A stretch of 64,000 nt of DNA from Formicarius rufipectus (taxonomy: Eukaryota > Chordata > Aves > Passeriformes > Formicariidae): NCBI GenBank assembly GCA_013399695.1, contig VXAU01002292.1:1190400-1254399 (forward strand). Direction: 5' to 3'. The translations under genes and the position numbers were made by a program. The notes beneath the pieces are model-generated. The model was not told the origin of the DNA. It searched no databases and saw only the letters and a list, made by a program, of their open reading frames with translations. This document shows, piece after piece, positions 1 through 13,864 of the stretch (the stretch's first letter is position 1; each line of letters begins with the position of its first letter).

Positions 1-3000
1 ACTTCATCCATGTTTTGAAGAAATGTCATCTGTTTCTCTCTGTAGCATGCTTACTTCTCAATAGTTTATAATGACTGGAAATTTGCTTAGTTGTGCTTGT
101 CATCAAGGCACAACATACCTAGCTATTCACAAGCCTATGGAAGGCAGATGGGTCTGGTAGGACTATGTAAGTCCTATATTTATGGTTAAGAACAAAATTG
201 TGCTGTTCAAGGGTTGTGCCTTTAGATAATAATCCTTTGCTTTTGCTGGAATGTTTTGCACAAGTCTCATAAAGACATCGAGCTTGTCCTTGTTTTATGA
301 AATAGCTCAGACTTAAATGACTGCTGAAATGATCCCTTCACCTAGTTTTCCTTTCCTTTCTCCTCCCCACCCTACACAGAGCTCCTGTTGGAAAGGAAGG
401 GTTAGAGTGGTGCAGGTACATGAATGCAGCAGCTTGAAAATCTGATGTGTAGGAATGAAGGGCAGTGCTGGTGCATTGGATGGAGTGATACATCTGCTTT
501 TGTTGATAGCAGTCATTTATCTCAGTAACAGTAATCATATAAATATCTGGGGATTTTATGGGCTGAACTATAGTAACTGCTCTACTGCAGTTTATATTTG
601 TAGCTACTGAAATTGTACACATTTATCCTGAAATTACTTTTTATTACAAACAGTGGCTGTTTGGACAAAGAACTTCATAATCTCAAAGCAGTTAACTTTC
701 TGCAAGTAGATAATTGGGTCATTACCAACTTTTTCTCAAAAGAAGGGGAAAAACTGACTAGTCTAATACTTTTCAAATGCAGACTGAAAGTTTAAAAATA
801 ATGTAATTTCTGCAGTGGGTTGGGCATTCTCTGCACCTTTTTTCTCTACTACCTGTTGCTTGATGCACTGCTCAGTCTGGAGACCTGTACTAGATGTTCA
901 CCCTACCAGTCATAGCAGAACAGTGAACTGCACTTATGTCATCCCCAGAGCATTGTGACCAGTTGCAAAAGAAAGCAGTAGATTGCTTCTGGTTACTCAG
1001 TGGTGTATTTGTTTTCTACTAGCAGAACCATTTTCGGGTCTCTGGGTTGTATGTGGCAGATAGAAATTATTACTTTCAGTATGCTCTGGGGTATTGCTAA
1101 CTGAACAAGAAAGCATGGCATCGCTCTCCCACCACCCAGGGTTTAGGATATGCCCAGCTGGAGTGCAAAGAGGATCGAGATTGACTCCTGAGTTTCAATT
1201 TGGTGTTCTTCAGTATTTCCAGAAGCAGTTGAGGGATAAATATAAATTCCAAATGTCAACCCCTGGAGAAGGTGTGAATCTGAACTGTGACAGTACGTGT
1301 TGAGAATGAATTCAGAATAGTCCTCCTTTTGATGTTTGCTTTTTTCCATGGATTGTGATGATTCAGGGATTGTCAAGATCAGTAAACCTCCCTTATACCA
1401 GTATTTGTTTTTATCAATGTCCTTTCTTAAGGCCTCAGTGCCTAATCTCAGGCACAACTCCCATACAGCAGAAACCTTTCACAGCTCTTGAGCTGCCTAA
1501 ACACAGCATCCTCTGATGCTTCTGAATATAAAGAGTTGTTTGGATTTGGTCTATTCCTCTCCAGCTCTTTGGATGTGACAGCTCTGTGAAAATAATGGGA
1601 TGTTACAATTTTAAAATTTAAAAGTAAAACATGATTTGATATCCCAGCTTCAGAGGACAACTGCTGATTACTGTACACTTTTCTATGTTGTCCTCTCTTT
1701 GACTGCTGGTTGTGTTACTGTATTAGGAAGCAACTCGTGTTACCCTCAGTGTTATCCTATGTTTATGGAACATGGGAATGAGCAGGTATCTAGGTATAGA
1801 AATCCAGCATTAAACAAGTGATTTGATACCTTTCTGCAGTTGTCCAGAAAGTAAAATGCAATGTGCTACCACAGAGCAATCCTCGGAGCACTCATTTAGA
1901 TCAGCAAGCTATTTGTTTTCATTTTACCATCTTGCTTAAGATACAAAGTGCCCACCAAGTTTCTCTCATGGCTTTCGTCTGTATTTGCGAGGCATTTTGC
2001 AAATGAAAGTTGGGAGGTGCTGTCCTTGTAAACAATATTGCAAACCCCAGTTCCAGGACTGAGAAATGCCTTCCTGTCCACACAGGTGGAATTCAATAGA
2101 TGCTGAATTTTGCAGTTGTTTTATGTCTCACAGCGTAAAAGCTATAGTATGAATATTGAGGAAAGGCTTTTTCCCCACCAAAACTCTCAAGGAATCTTAC
2201 CAGTGAAGAAAAGCTGCTTCCCCTGTCCTGAAGAGAACATCAGCTAAAGGCAGGGACGTGTAGCAGGAAATGAAAAGTCTAACTGATCTTTTTCCTCACA
2301 TAAGATCAGCAGAATATGGTTTGTCACAGTGTGTCACTGAAGTACCAATATTTGTTCTTTTTTTAAAGAAGAAAAGGTTGATTTGATGAAAATCAACAGA
2401 AAAGTGCAGGAAGCTGCTGATGTGGAAAATTTTCACATCATGACAAAACATTTTTATCAAGCTCTTTTCTTTAAGGTGTCACTTTGCAAGGTTGCATGCT
2501 GATGATAATGTTCTGCTGCTAAAGCTGAAGAAGACGAGACTGATGAAAATTTTCTGTGTGAAAACATGTAGAAGTTGACTTCAAACAGAGAAATGTCCAT
2601 AAAACACCACTGTGGCAGAGATGTTCCACAGGAATGCTGCGGTTGTCAGGAATATGAACAGTTGTGAGCATTTCTCCTCTCATATTTGCATGGATGGAGA
2701 TACATTGATTCAAAACAGAAGGATTTTGATGAACAGATATTAGCTTCAGTCATAGCTGAGTAAAGAGGAAAAAAGGTAGGTCACATTCAAAACAACGGAA
2801 ACTCAACAGCTTAATTATATGCTATGAATGGTCCTGCCTCTTCAGTCAGCAAAGATGGAAAAGTCCTTCGTTAAATGTCATTGTTGCACATGAAACTTCA
2901 GTCTTCAAGCCTATGCCAGCTGCTTCTGAAATCACAACAGCACATACTGCAAGCTGTGCTGCAATTTCTTTTGCCGAAATCCTGTGGTTTAGCCTACAAG

Positions 3001-5639
3001 TGAAACTTAATTGGGTCAAATGGAAAGCTTTGGATTTGATAAGTGAGTTGATACACATTTTGTGAACTTCTGTTGCTGTTTTGCCTTTTCAGTTGAGAAA
3101 TACTGAAGACTTTGGACAAAATGAGTTAGTGAAAGTAATGCAACACCTTAGATAATGTAACTTTCATGATGGCTGAAGGATGGCTCAACATCAATTATAC
3201 ACGATCTGTAATAAGGATAGACTAAAATTACAGACTGACAGTGCTTAGGAGGGGACTAGGAGGATGTGTGTAATACATTTGCCTCCTTCAAAAACTTGTT
3301 GGACTAGCAACCTTACTAGAGGAAAATCACTGTAATTTAGCTTTTGCTGGCAGTATCAGCAGTGGAATCTAGGACATAAATACATTGTTTTGTATATATC
3401 TTAGCCCAGATCTAACATGTGAGCAAGTGAATATGGGAAAGTTTGCACTGTTGTTCCTTCTCCTTTTTTTAAACAGGAACAGGGACAGCTTGGGTTTGGT
3501 CATGCTGGAAATAAGACATACACTGAAAAGCATTACCTTTATTTCATCCCAAATAACTTATTGAATGGAGATACGAGGCCACGTTTTTTCTGGTCTAACA
3601 CAGAGATGCTCAGGCAGACAGTGGGGCTGCTCTCAGGCTGCCATGGAGGTGGCAGATGGGGAAGATCATGGTTCAGGTCTTCAGGCTTGGCATGGGAAGG
3701 CAGTTCCCATTGCACCCAGACCCTGGCTGAAAGAGGTAATCGCTGCAAATCCGGACTGTCCCCATGGCTCACATGTGACAGAAATATTCATGTTTCCTTC
3801 AGTCCAGTTCCTGGGAAGCATCTGACAGAGTTCATGAATTTTGATTTGTGGTGTGTCTGGGGAAGAATTTGTTTCTTATGGTAGGTGGAGACTACAAACG
3901 AGGAGAACTGTGGGTCTTGGTTTTAAACATTAGAAGAGTAGGGTAGGCTAGCTTTATATTTGGATGCATTCAGTTCTAGCTCCTGTGAGCTAAGGAAGCA
4001 CCACTCATGGTGACATGTTTTGCCAAATAAATTAGCATAAGCAGACTCAGCCAGCCCCAAATGTGCCACTTCGTTGGCCCTTTTTGCCACACTTGTAAGA
4101 AACCAAGCAAATGCTACAATATGGAGAGCCAAACTTTTGAGTTTGTGCCAGTATGCACCTGTTAGCAAGGCTTTGTTGAGGTCTCTGACCTCCAAACATA
4201 GATAAGCTGCTCTTGCGGGTTAGAAGATTTGAAGCTGCTGGGCTGAAATCCAGCACGTTACAACCCAAGCTCTTTACCTTTTCTTTGGTTAATAGGTGCT
4301 TGAACTATTTGGCTGGGAGCCAATGAGGTCTGTTAGATCTGCTATGGGACAAGGAGTTAACGTTAGAAGACCCAGTTCCTAATTAATCCAGGACTTTTGT
4401 AGCTCTCTAAGTGGCTTGCCCAAAGTAATGTTGGTGCAGGGTCACCCTGTCTTCTAAGTGTGAGGCAGGGTAGATGAGGCCTCCAGTTATGCTAAGCACT
4501 GAACTAATGTATAGATCATTAACACTTTGAAATTATCCTTAGAAAAGTGCTATAAAATTATCTGTGTGATTATATCAGGAGGGGCAGAAAGCCAGACAGG
4601 GTTAACTGACTGATGTTTTCTCCTTTGGGCTGGAGTTCAGCATTGCCCCATGCTCTCTGCTGAGGCTGGTTTTTAAATAAAATTGAACTCTGAATGGAGC
4701 TGTTCTTGGTGTGACTTCTGTTTAGAGGCAATGAGAATGAGGGAGAACTTAAAACCAAAAATTAGCCTGATTTTTTTCTTCGCATTTCTGATGGTAGGTA
4801 CTGGCTGTGGGGAAATTGCTTTGCTGCACCAGTCTGGAAGCATTAGTGTAGCTTTGACTGGGGTTGCAGTAGGTTGTCCTTACTGCAGAGGTGCCTTGGC
4901 TTTACTAACCCACATGATTATTTTTGATATGCTCTTGGGTCTTGGCAAGTATCTCTCAAAGGTAATCTGTGCTCTCTGGCACTGAAGTACATCACGTGTG
5001 AAAATATGATGATGTGGTAACCCTATGACAGAGCTTTTTGGTGTAGCAGTGTCATGGTGAATACCTCTTTGAAGTAACTGGGATGAGGCTTGCTAGCAAA
5101 AGGCCTTATGATACTTTTATGCTTAACTGATCAAAGCTACGATTAGCAGCACAGTGCTGGCTGTGCTGATTCCTCTGCTGCTGGTTATGACTGAAATGGT
5201 GATCATCTGCAATAAATGTTGATTCAGTGCAGACCCTGGATATACCTGGCCATTGCTTTAACAATTCTTCCTCATAGTGGATTTCAGATCCCTCAAATTT
5301 TACTTGCTCAAACAGAATTCACTTTAAAAATCAGGCCAATAGCAAGACTCAAGTTTATTCTGTTCATTAATATAGTGTCTGTATATATAGTGTGTTTGTT
5401 AATATGGTATAAATTGAATAGAGATACAAGATCTAAGAAACAGAACTTGGGTTGCCAGAGTTCTGTGTTGTGTGTATTTAATGAATGTTCACTTAATCAT
5501 TCATTAATATGTATTAATAAAATAAACACGACAATTTAACAACACAGTACTAAATATTGCTCTGAAAGAAAAACACATTGACTAAACTAAAACAACTGCA
5601 TTTCTTACTAATCTACATCATACATTTCATTTAAAAGGA

Positions 5640-5800
5640 GAATTTATAGTATTTGAAATATCCTACCACATACTGAAACTTTTAGTGTAAACTGCCACTT
5701 TCTGACTATCACATATTGAAATACTTGTGGCGCATAGTGAAATTTATGTTACATTGTGTAAAATATATAGTGAAACTGAACTGATGTATAATGAGACACA
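5640..5800. repeat. Degenerate short tandem repeat, units roughly 21 bp apart
   Basis: An AT-rich patch carries repeated variants of CATANTGAAA: CATACTGAAACT near 5669, ACATATTGAAAT near 5711, GCATAGTGAAAT near 5732, TATAGTGAAACT near 5766 and TATAATGAGACA near 5787. Several starts are separated by 21 bp or a multiple (5669 to 5711, 5711 to 5732, 5766 to 5787), while one spacing is 34. It reads as a decayed minisatellite. Confidence 0.4.
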
Positions 5801-8800
5801 CATGTGCCTGCAATGACTTATCAGTTCCATTATTTTTCTAACTAACATTATTTTCATGATCAAGTTTTTCTGGGTCAGAGGAAGACGATGGTGAAGACCA
5901 GGACTAGTACTATAGTGGAAAGTTTAGACCCAAACTTGCACAAAATCCCAATCGAGCTGAGTTATCCTTTTTCCTTTTCTGAGATAAATTCTAAATGTGA
6001 AGTCTGCTAATGGTTACAATATGTCTCTCTTTCTCTGCCAAAGCTTCATTATGAACATCAACATCACCCCAGTCAGGGAAATACCACCAGCCACAAGTGG
6101 AGTGGCCAAGTGCCCAGTTCTCAGCAGCTTTTACCAGAACAGGAGTGCCACATGAGAGTCTCTGGTGAGGTATAAGGTGCCTTGCAGGGGCACCCAAGCA
6201 CATGTTGAGTCATTCAGACCCATTCAGGTCTTGTGGAAGGGTGTAGGAGGACATCTTGGACCTCACCTGCTTTGTCCACCAGTATTCCAGACCTCTTGTG
6301 AAGTCTGAGGGTGGATGGGCAGCACTGGTGGTGTCTGTGACCTGCAAAATATCCTTCTCTGCTGCTTAAATTTGTTTTTTTCCTACTTAAGTTAGGTCCT
6401 GACTACGCAGCCAAACATTCCTGCCAGGCAGGGCAGGCAGGCTGCCTGCTGGGTGTGCCCTGCTGCTGCTGGAGGAGGAGGAGGGCTGTGGTAGCCAGTC
6501 CAGCAGCTCCTGGCCTCCTGGTGACCTGGTGTGCTCCTCTGCAGGGCTGTTGTTTGCAATTCACATTTGCTCTCCAACTTCAGCAGTGGTTTGAGCTGAA
6601 GATGTCAGCAACCTGGCTGGCTGGCTTGGGATGTGGTTTTACCCCTGTTCTGGTTGACTGTGATTTCTGCAGGTCCCACCTGACACAAGGCTGTGAGATT
6701 TCTCCAACCCTGTCCACTCCTGGCCAGAACTTGCTCTGACCACAAACAGGGTGCTGTCTCCAAGAACTGTCAAAAAAAAAGAAACTGAGGTCCCATTGTT
6801 GCTCAACCAAAAGAGTGGAAAATAAACCACAAATCTCACACACCCTGATCCTCTTCTGAGCTCCATCAGAGGGATTTCTTTTATGGGTTATCCTTTACCT
6901 GGTTTTGCATCCGTGCCTGTATGACCAAAGCATTTAACACTTGGAAAGTGATAGCTGCAATGAAGTTCCCTCTTTCTGATCTGCCTGAATAACACTCAAG
7001 GTGTGTTTATCCCATTCTTGCATTGGACTATTGGCCTTTTGCTAAACCAAAACAATTTAGGCCATGCTGAAATTGAAAGAACACCTTCCTACTTTATGTC
7101 TGTTGTGCAATCAATGCTCATCAAGAATGGTTTAAGGCACAAGACAAAACACACCCTGCATTTGAGGTTAAGGTATATTAGCCTTTCCACTTGGAATGCC
7201 TAATTGCTCAAATATTGCCAACATTGTTCAAACTGCCAGATATGTTAGTGAACAGGCAGAACTGGAGGGACAACTCTATATATAAGGGGTATGACAAATT
7301 TATTGGGTAAATTGTATGGGAGTGCTTAACCCTTCACTCTGTTCTGTTTTTTCGTAAGGACAGCTGCCAAGTAGAGTTGGTCATGACTAATTCATGTTAG
7401 GAAACAGCACAGAGAAGTTAAACAGCAACAACCAGTTTAATTTCACTTGTCACCAATAAGACCTAACTTAAATTTCAAAAGGAGATGAAAGGTAAATTTT
7501 CTATTTGCTCTCTATGTTTTAAAAGCTGCAAGAGAGCTTGAAGAGTGACATGCTCTGCATTATTAATGCTCCCTCTGTCTTCAGAGCAGGGAGAGGACAA
7601 AAGCACAATTTAATTTCTGTGTATACCAGTATAAAAATTTCTCCAAAGCATCAAATTTGTGTTCTACCCCATTCCTGGCTTCTAAAAATCATTCTAGAAG
7701 GACGTTGGTTGTCCCTGAAGCAGGGCAGAGCAGGGGCTCCTACATGTGTCAGAGAAGAAGTAAGCAGGAAACATATCCTAAGTATCTGTGCATCAGCTCT
7801 AGCAAACAACATATGATGCACAAATATTTCACAGGTGGTACAACCTGCTACCCCTTTTTTGACCTGTCCGCTTATCTTCCCTGAATCAAAGGGTGCAACA
7901 ATGGTGATAGTGAATGGATGTATTTAGACAACACTGTAGAAGATGATTTGTCAACAGGGAAACAGAAACATTTCATAATGCTTGGAAGAAAAATCCATAG
8001 AGTAATCTCAGAATAATAGATTTTTAATCCTTGATTGTTTCCTTGTATGATATAAGCTACTGAGCATCACCCACTCCTTTGAACCCTTCTGCAACTCCAT
8101 TGAGATAGACCTTCCCTTTTAAAAGATGTTAGTTCCAGACTGAAACACTTACCAAGTCTTCATCTCTTTGGCTACATTTTTATTTGTGTTTTTATATAAA
8201 CAGTACAGAGCAAAACAAGAATCTTTTCAAATGCAATATATAGAATTATCAATCCTCTGGGCTAACTTCAGGAAGCCAAGCATACAGCTGAGCTTTGGTA
8301 AGATCAGGCTTAAACTCAAATCTCTTCATTCAAAATGCTTCTGTAGAAGCCAATCTTGATTTAAATGTCCAGTACATGAACTGCAGGTGAAGACCATTTG
8401 AAATCAGGCTGCCAAGCTGGATCTGCCCTCTGCTGAGCCAGATGAATCTCTGTGATGAGGCTGAAGGCAAATGGCTCTTGCATACATTAGCATCTTGGCA
8501 ATTTTCTCAGCATCCACAGAAAGCTGGGAGTGGTCACTTGCCAGCAAAGGGGATACTTTGATAAGATGGGCCCAGTTTTTTTTTTTCCCTAGCTGCCCAT
8601 ATCCAATCATGGAGATGTCAGTATGCTAACAAGAGCTCCATGCCACTGGATTTTCAGCCTCAAGGAGAAGTATTAGTAAAGTAAGATGTGTCAAAATAAG
8701 GAAAACCCTAAAAAAATCAGGTAATTTGGTAATATGAGCCATCAAAATATTGAAGGTGAGCTTTGGCAGGGTGGCAGCAAGCTTCTGAGGAGCCACAAAG

Positions 8801-8947
8801 TATCGTGGATGTTATAGTTTGTCAAGTCATGGGTGAAATTTCATGCCTCACAAAAAAGTCAGAGATGAGAAACTCTGGGCCTTTCAACGTGGGAGAGTTG
8901 AATCTATCAAAATAGTTTCACTTTGCATCTACAGAATGTGAAAAGAA

Positions 8948-8986
8948 GTTCTTCCTTTTTTTTTTTTTCCTTTTTCTCTCTCTTAG
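8948..8986. repeat. Polypyrimidine tract
   Basis: A run dominated by T with C, ending in alternating CT, sits in the intergenic region. It is low-complexity sequence with no associated gene seen. Confidence 0.8.
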
Positions 8987-10409
8987 TATTTCATCTCATT
9001 CTTGCCCTTAGTTGTGTGGGTCCCCTCACTTAGGAGGTAACAGGTTTTACAAAGGAAGGTAGTGTTCCACAACCTCCCTCCACCAGACATTCTCCTTCTG
9101 GGAAGACTGAAGAACCCGGTGGTCTCCTAACCCTGCAGCCAGTGTGCTGGCAGGGCCAGCAGCACCAGTGGGGATTCAGGAACCCCAGTGATGCTCACCA
9201 AGAAGACAAGAGGATGGGGCTGGGTGCAGGGAAGAGAAGAATGAGAAAGGTAACAGGGACAGAGAGAAAGAGTGCAAGGTTCACCACCTTCCCATGCTGG
9301 TCTGTGTGATGGGTGACAGGCTTTTCCTGGCAGCAGTACCATAGCCAGCAGAGCTGGTGGCTTGATTCATGTAAAATACCGGTCCTGCTGTGTTGTGCCA
9401 ACATACGACAGGACAGCCACAGAGTGGGACAAATCTTGCCAGTGTGTGTGCTTTCCAAACCCTGACAGCTTGCCCAGGCATCCAGTGAGAACAGCACTAA
9501 GACAGCAAGCTTGGATGCTCAGAGGTTGAGAAAAGCCAGAATAAAGATTCATTCAGGCCTGTATGAATGTGTGTAATCTCTCACACGCTCTTTGCAGGAC
9601 GTGTGTGACCTTTCCCCTTGCCTTGTGGAACTGGAAACCAAACAAGGTTCTAATGTGTAAACCCCACACCTTGGAGGTGGTCTCTGTTGAGAGGGTAGGT
9701 GGAGGGGTTATCTTGGCCAGGGAGTGGAGTGCTGCCTAGGGGAAACAATTTCCACTGGCTGTCACCCAAGGAGTTGTACATATCATGGAGCAAGTCACTC
9801 AACCTGAGTTTTCAAAGGCTGTGTTATATAGTAACCTCTGGTTATGTCCTTGGCTTGAAGGGGTTGAGGATTCCCAGTGACCATTGAAGTTAAGATAAGC
9901 TATACTACAGTCAAATAACACATGGAATAAGGTGCCCTGGAAAGTCTGGGCACCCAAAGAGAATACTCAACTTGAAACTCTTGTATTCTGCTTTTTTTTC
10001 GGTCATGCTTAAGGATACCACCTTCCTCTCCCACATGGATGCTGATTGACACACGTGAAGTCTTCAGGCATCTACCCAATGGCTCCACTGAAAGCACTGA
10101 GGAGCAACTGGCCTCAGCTAGAGTGTGGGGCAGGAGCATAAAGGCCAGAGCTGTGTGGCCAGCAACAAACGTGGGAAGAGAGAGAGGGCACCCCTGCCCT
10201 GTCCCATGCAGGGCGAGCATTTTGCACATTGTGTGCTGAGCAAGGTGTCAGTCCTGTGGGAAGAACAGCATGTGATCCTGTGAGGAAGGGCTGCTCCTGA
10301 AGTTATATGCAACAAGCTTAATTAATTCTGTCCCTTTATAACTTTTTTTGGTGCTTTGCATTTCAACCTTGCTTGCAGTGTGGTAGTGCAAGGAGAGAGG
10401 TTTATATAT

Positions 10410-10425
10410 GTGAGTGAGTGAGTGA
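10410..10425. repeat. (TGAG)n microsatellite
   Basis: Three to four consecutive TGAG units follow a short TATATATG stretch. This is simple-sequence DNA. Confidence 0.7.
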
Positions 10426-13400
10426 AAGTAGCATCAGCATTTTGATTAGAACAAGGTTTCCCTTAGATTCAAACACATGTCCAACCTGGTACCTGTTTGT
10501 TTCCAAGTGATGTGAAGTGAAGGCCCACTCAGTTCAGCACACTTCTGGGGGCCTAGGCTTTTAATAGCATGTAATATTAATTTCTGGCAACAGATGAGAG
10601 TTAATACATTGTGTTTAAATCTGGGATGAGTTGTTCACCAGCTGTGGTCTATGTGCAGAGATACCAAATGCTTTTCTTTGGATAATGTCAGTTTCAACCT
10701 GCAAACCACATGTGGGTCAGACACAGGACTGAAGACCAGCAAAAACAACCCATTTAATCTCATGAAGCCATGTTTCTCCTGTGAGTGTTTGGTACAGTTG
10801 TCCTCTAATGATTTAAGCACTTCAGAAAGTTCTGGGCGAGCTGGCTCCTTTTGCAGTGCAGCATGTCAGTCAGCACTGGTGGGAGGTTTCTGCCCTTCTG
10901 TCTGCACCAGAGAGGTAAATTAGTTAAGCAGAAGCATGAATTATTTGCATGCAGCTGAGGTGGCAAATGTGTTATCTCAACAGCAGAAAAGGAAATGGTT
11001 CTCTATAGATTATTAGTTACTGAAAAAGCAAAGGCATGTCTTTTGTTGCCACCACACCACTGGTCTGACTGTTGAGTAGATATGGATCAATATCCCCCCT
11101 TCCTCCTCACCCCCCTTGCTCTTCACATTTTCACTTAGGCTGAGGTGAAGAGGTTTCACTTTAATTTATGTCATTCTTGTATTGCCAAATGGCATGCCAG
11201 AGCAACCGAACCGGGCATGATCTGACTCTCTATTGTGTGCTCTCACATGCAATCCCCTCGTGGGAAAATGCTGAGAGAAAATGGAAATTTAAGCTGTGCA
11301 CCTAGCCACTGTGGTTTCTTGGGTTTTTTAATAGTGCTTCGTTTGTAAGGTCCTTGGGGCAGAGAGAGTTTGTGTTGAGTTCAGGGTAGTCATAGCCTGT
11401 GAGTGAGGATTTCTAAATATTACGATATTGCAGACAGTACTGTAAGCAACTTGTTCTCTCTACAAGCAACAAAATACATGCTGTTACAGATCAGAGGATC
11501 TCAAAACAAGGTACAAATATTAGTCCTACACCACAACTTGCACAAGTCTTGTACCTATTCTACAAATGAGTTGGGCCCTGTATGGGAAGGTCAACTGACT
11601 TGTTCCAGACCTCACTACTAGTCAGTGCAGGTACCAAAACCAGAACCCAGCCATCTTGGCTCCAGGGTCCAAGTGTGCAAAATTTAACTCTGACCTTGAG
11701 GTATTGAAATTTCTAGATTACAAATAAAAAGGTTGCATTTAAATTGCCATCATTAGATTAGCTTAATATTGGATATATTCCCCTGTGTAGATACTCATCA
11801 CTGCCTTAGTGTTTAGATTGATCTAAATAATTACATTGAAAATTAATTTAAAAAAAAAAGTAGTAGGAATGACATCAACTGATATTCCCAGAGTTAAATA
11901 CCCCAAATCTGGAAGAAGTGAGAATCTGTGCTGAGCATTGTGGTTGGGTCCATCACTGGATGTATTTTTGGAGTCAGGCTCACATAGAGTTGAGGTGTTC
12001 CTTGGTGGTTAACAGGTGCAGAGAGAGATGGTGGGCAGGAGAGCAGTGGCAAAGAACTGAGATTTAGCATGTTCATGCCTAACAAGACTCTTAAAATGTT
12101 TTGCAGGGGTGTGTGCTCTTTCAGGAAATGGGTTTGATGGTCAGGGAGGGCGTTTTCTGGCCTCCTCAACCTGGATGAGTAGCTGAGATTTTGAAGGAAG
12201 TTAGAGAGTACTGTGCCTCCATTAGGGCCCAGACCTTGTGCTCCTCAGTCTCCCTCTCTGGCAGGTGCTCACTAGCAGAGTAAGGATAGTCCTGCCTTAG
12301 ACAGCAGAAAGGCTGTGCCATGTTGCCTCTGTCCCTGAGGAGCCTGAATCACTTGCACCTGCTGCCACTGTTCCACCTCATCTCCTGGGCTCCTTTTTGA
12401 GCTCAAGCAAGACAAGTGACAGTGCATCAAACAACACAGTCATTCCTCAATGTTATATCTGGAGGGGATTACAAACTCAGATCTGATGGAGGAAGGAAAT
12501 CTGCATATCCTTTTAGCTGCTATGTAGGTCATAACTTCATCTGAGAAATACTCAGGTATTTTATGAACAAAGCTCTCAGTTATTTGTGGCATGTGGCTCC
12601 CAAGGAGGGTGAGAGGAACCAGGGTATCCCAGGGGAGCCACACTGAACTCCTCCTGAACGGTTCTGTATTTAGGAGGCCATTTTTCTTCAGATTTCGACA
12701 GCAGCTGCTGAGGGTGTTGTGGGGTCCCTTTCTGCAGGGAACAGGCTTTTCTCAAGGGTGATGTAACATGGGAACTGCTGCCATGGGGCTGATGGTAACA
12801 CAGAACCCCCAGGCAGGAGGAGCAGAGATGGAGTATGTGAGGCATCCCTGTCACAGTCCACAGCAGGACAGCCACTGTAGACATTGGCATGTAGTCTAAA
12901 AGATGGGTGTTTTTAGCAAACAGATGTAAAGATAGCAATGTTCATTTGGAAATCAACTGCAGGGCTGGGCACAGGTATTACTATTGAGACCACAAGCCTT
13001 TGGAGTCAAACTACATCCATGCTTCCTAAGAGCCATGCTGCTCTGCCCTTCCCCTACTAGTCTCTAATCATGGGCACAATTGTTGTCAATGGCTTGCAGC
13101 CAGACTTGCTCAGGGCCAGGCCAGGGAGGGATGGAGATGGGCAAGCACCTCCTGCAGCTGCCCAGTTTGTAGTGGCCGGGCTGGGCCCCCAGTGGTGGGG
13201 CATCACTGCAAGAGGACAGAGGTGGTGCAGGGGTTTAGGGCAGTGCAGATTTAGGAAAAGAGCCCCAGCCCTGGGCCTGGCTTTGCTCCCTGGGGTCCTA
13301 GCCAGGGCCTCTCAGATTGGCACCAGGGTTGTAGCTCTCAAGGTGGCTTATTGCCCTGCTGATTGGGTTATGAGGGTTTTAACAGATGGGGATGCTCTGC

Positions 13401-13846
13401 TGAGAAAAAGCCTCTGGTTGTCACCTCTCTCAGTTCTCTGTGCTTAAAGCATATTTTCTCAGTTTGCAGTGTCAGGGGGCTGGTTGCACTCTAAAGTAAT
13501 TTGGATTCTGTGTTGATAAGGCGAGTGCAAACTGTCCCCACAGCTCTCGAGAGCAGAATCAAACTGAAACTTACCAGTCAGAGTAGAAAGCACACAACAC
13601 CCACAGCTACAGACATGCACAAGTTACTGCAATATAGGTTAGAAATTGAGCCCTGTTCTGCACCCTGTGATCTCATTAAAAACACACACAAAATCTTCAC
13701 TGAATGACTATAAGCACCAGTGCGTGTTCCCTCCTAAACACCCAACTAACTTGTAACGGCTTACTAAAAAGGCAAATTTTCACTTTTCATGTGTCCTTGC
13801 TGCCTTTCGCACCTGGATGCAGTTTCTACAACATTTTTAACTTCTG

Positions 13847-13864
13847 GTTTTTTTTTTTTTTTTT
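13847..13864. repeat. Poly-T tract
   Basis: A homopolymer of about 17-18 T. No flanking retroposon sequence was recognised. Confidence 0.8.

Noticed and set aside
3124..3140. AGTGAAAGT motif resembling a PRDM1/IRF site
   Set aside because: An 8-base GTGAAAGT core is expected a couple of times by chance in a window this size, and nothing nearby suggests a regulatory element.
1..6000. Possible 3' end of the neighbouring ATG5 gene
   Set aside because: The order is expected from mammalian synteny, but I recognised no ATG5 coding sequence or splice site here; AATAAA hexamers alone are too common in AT-rich DNA.
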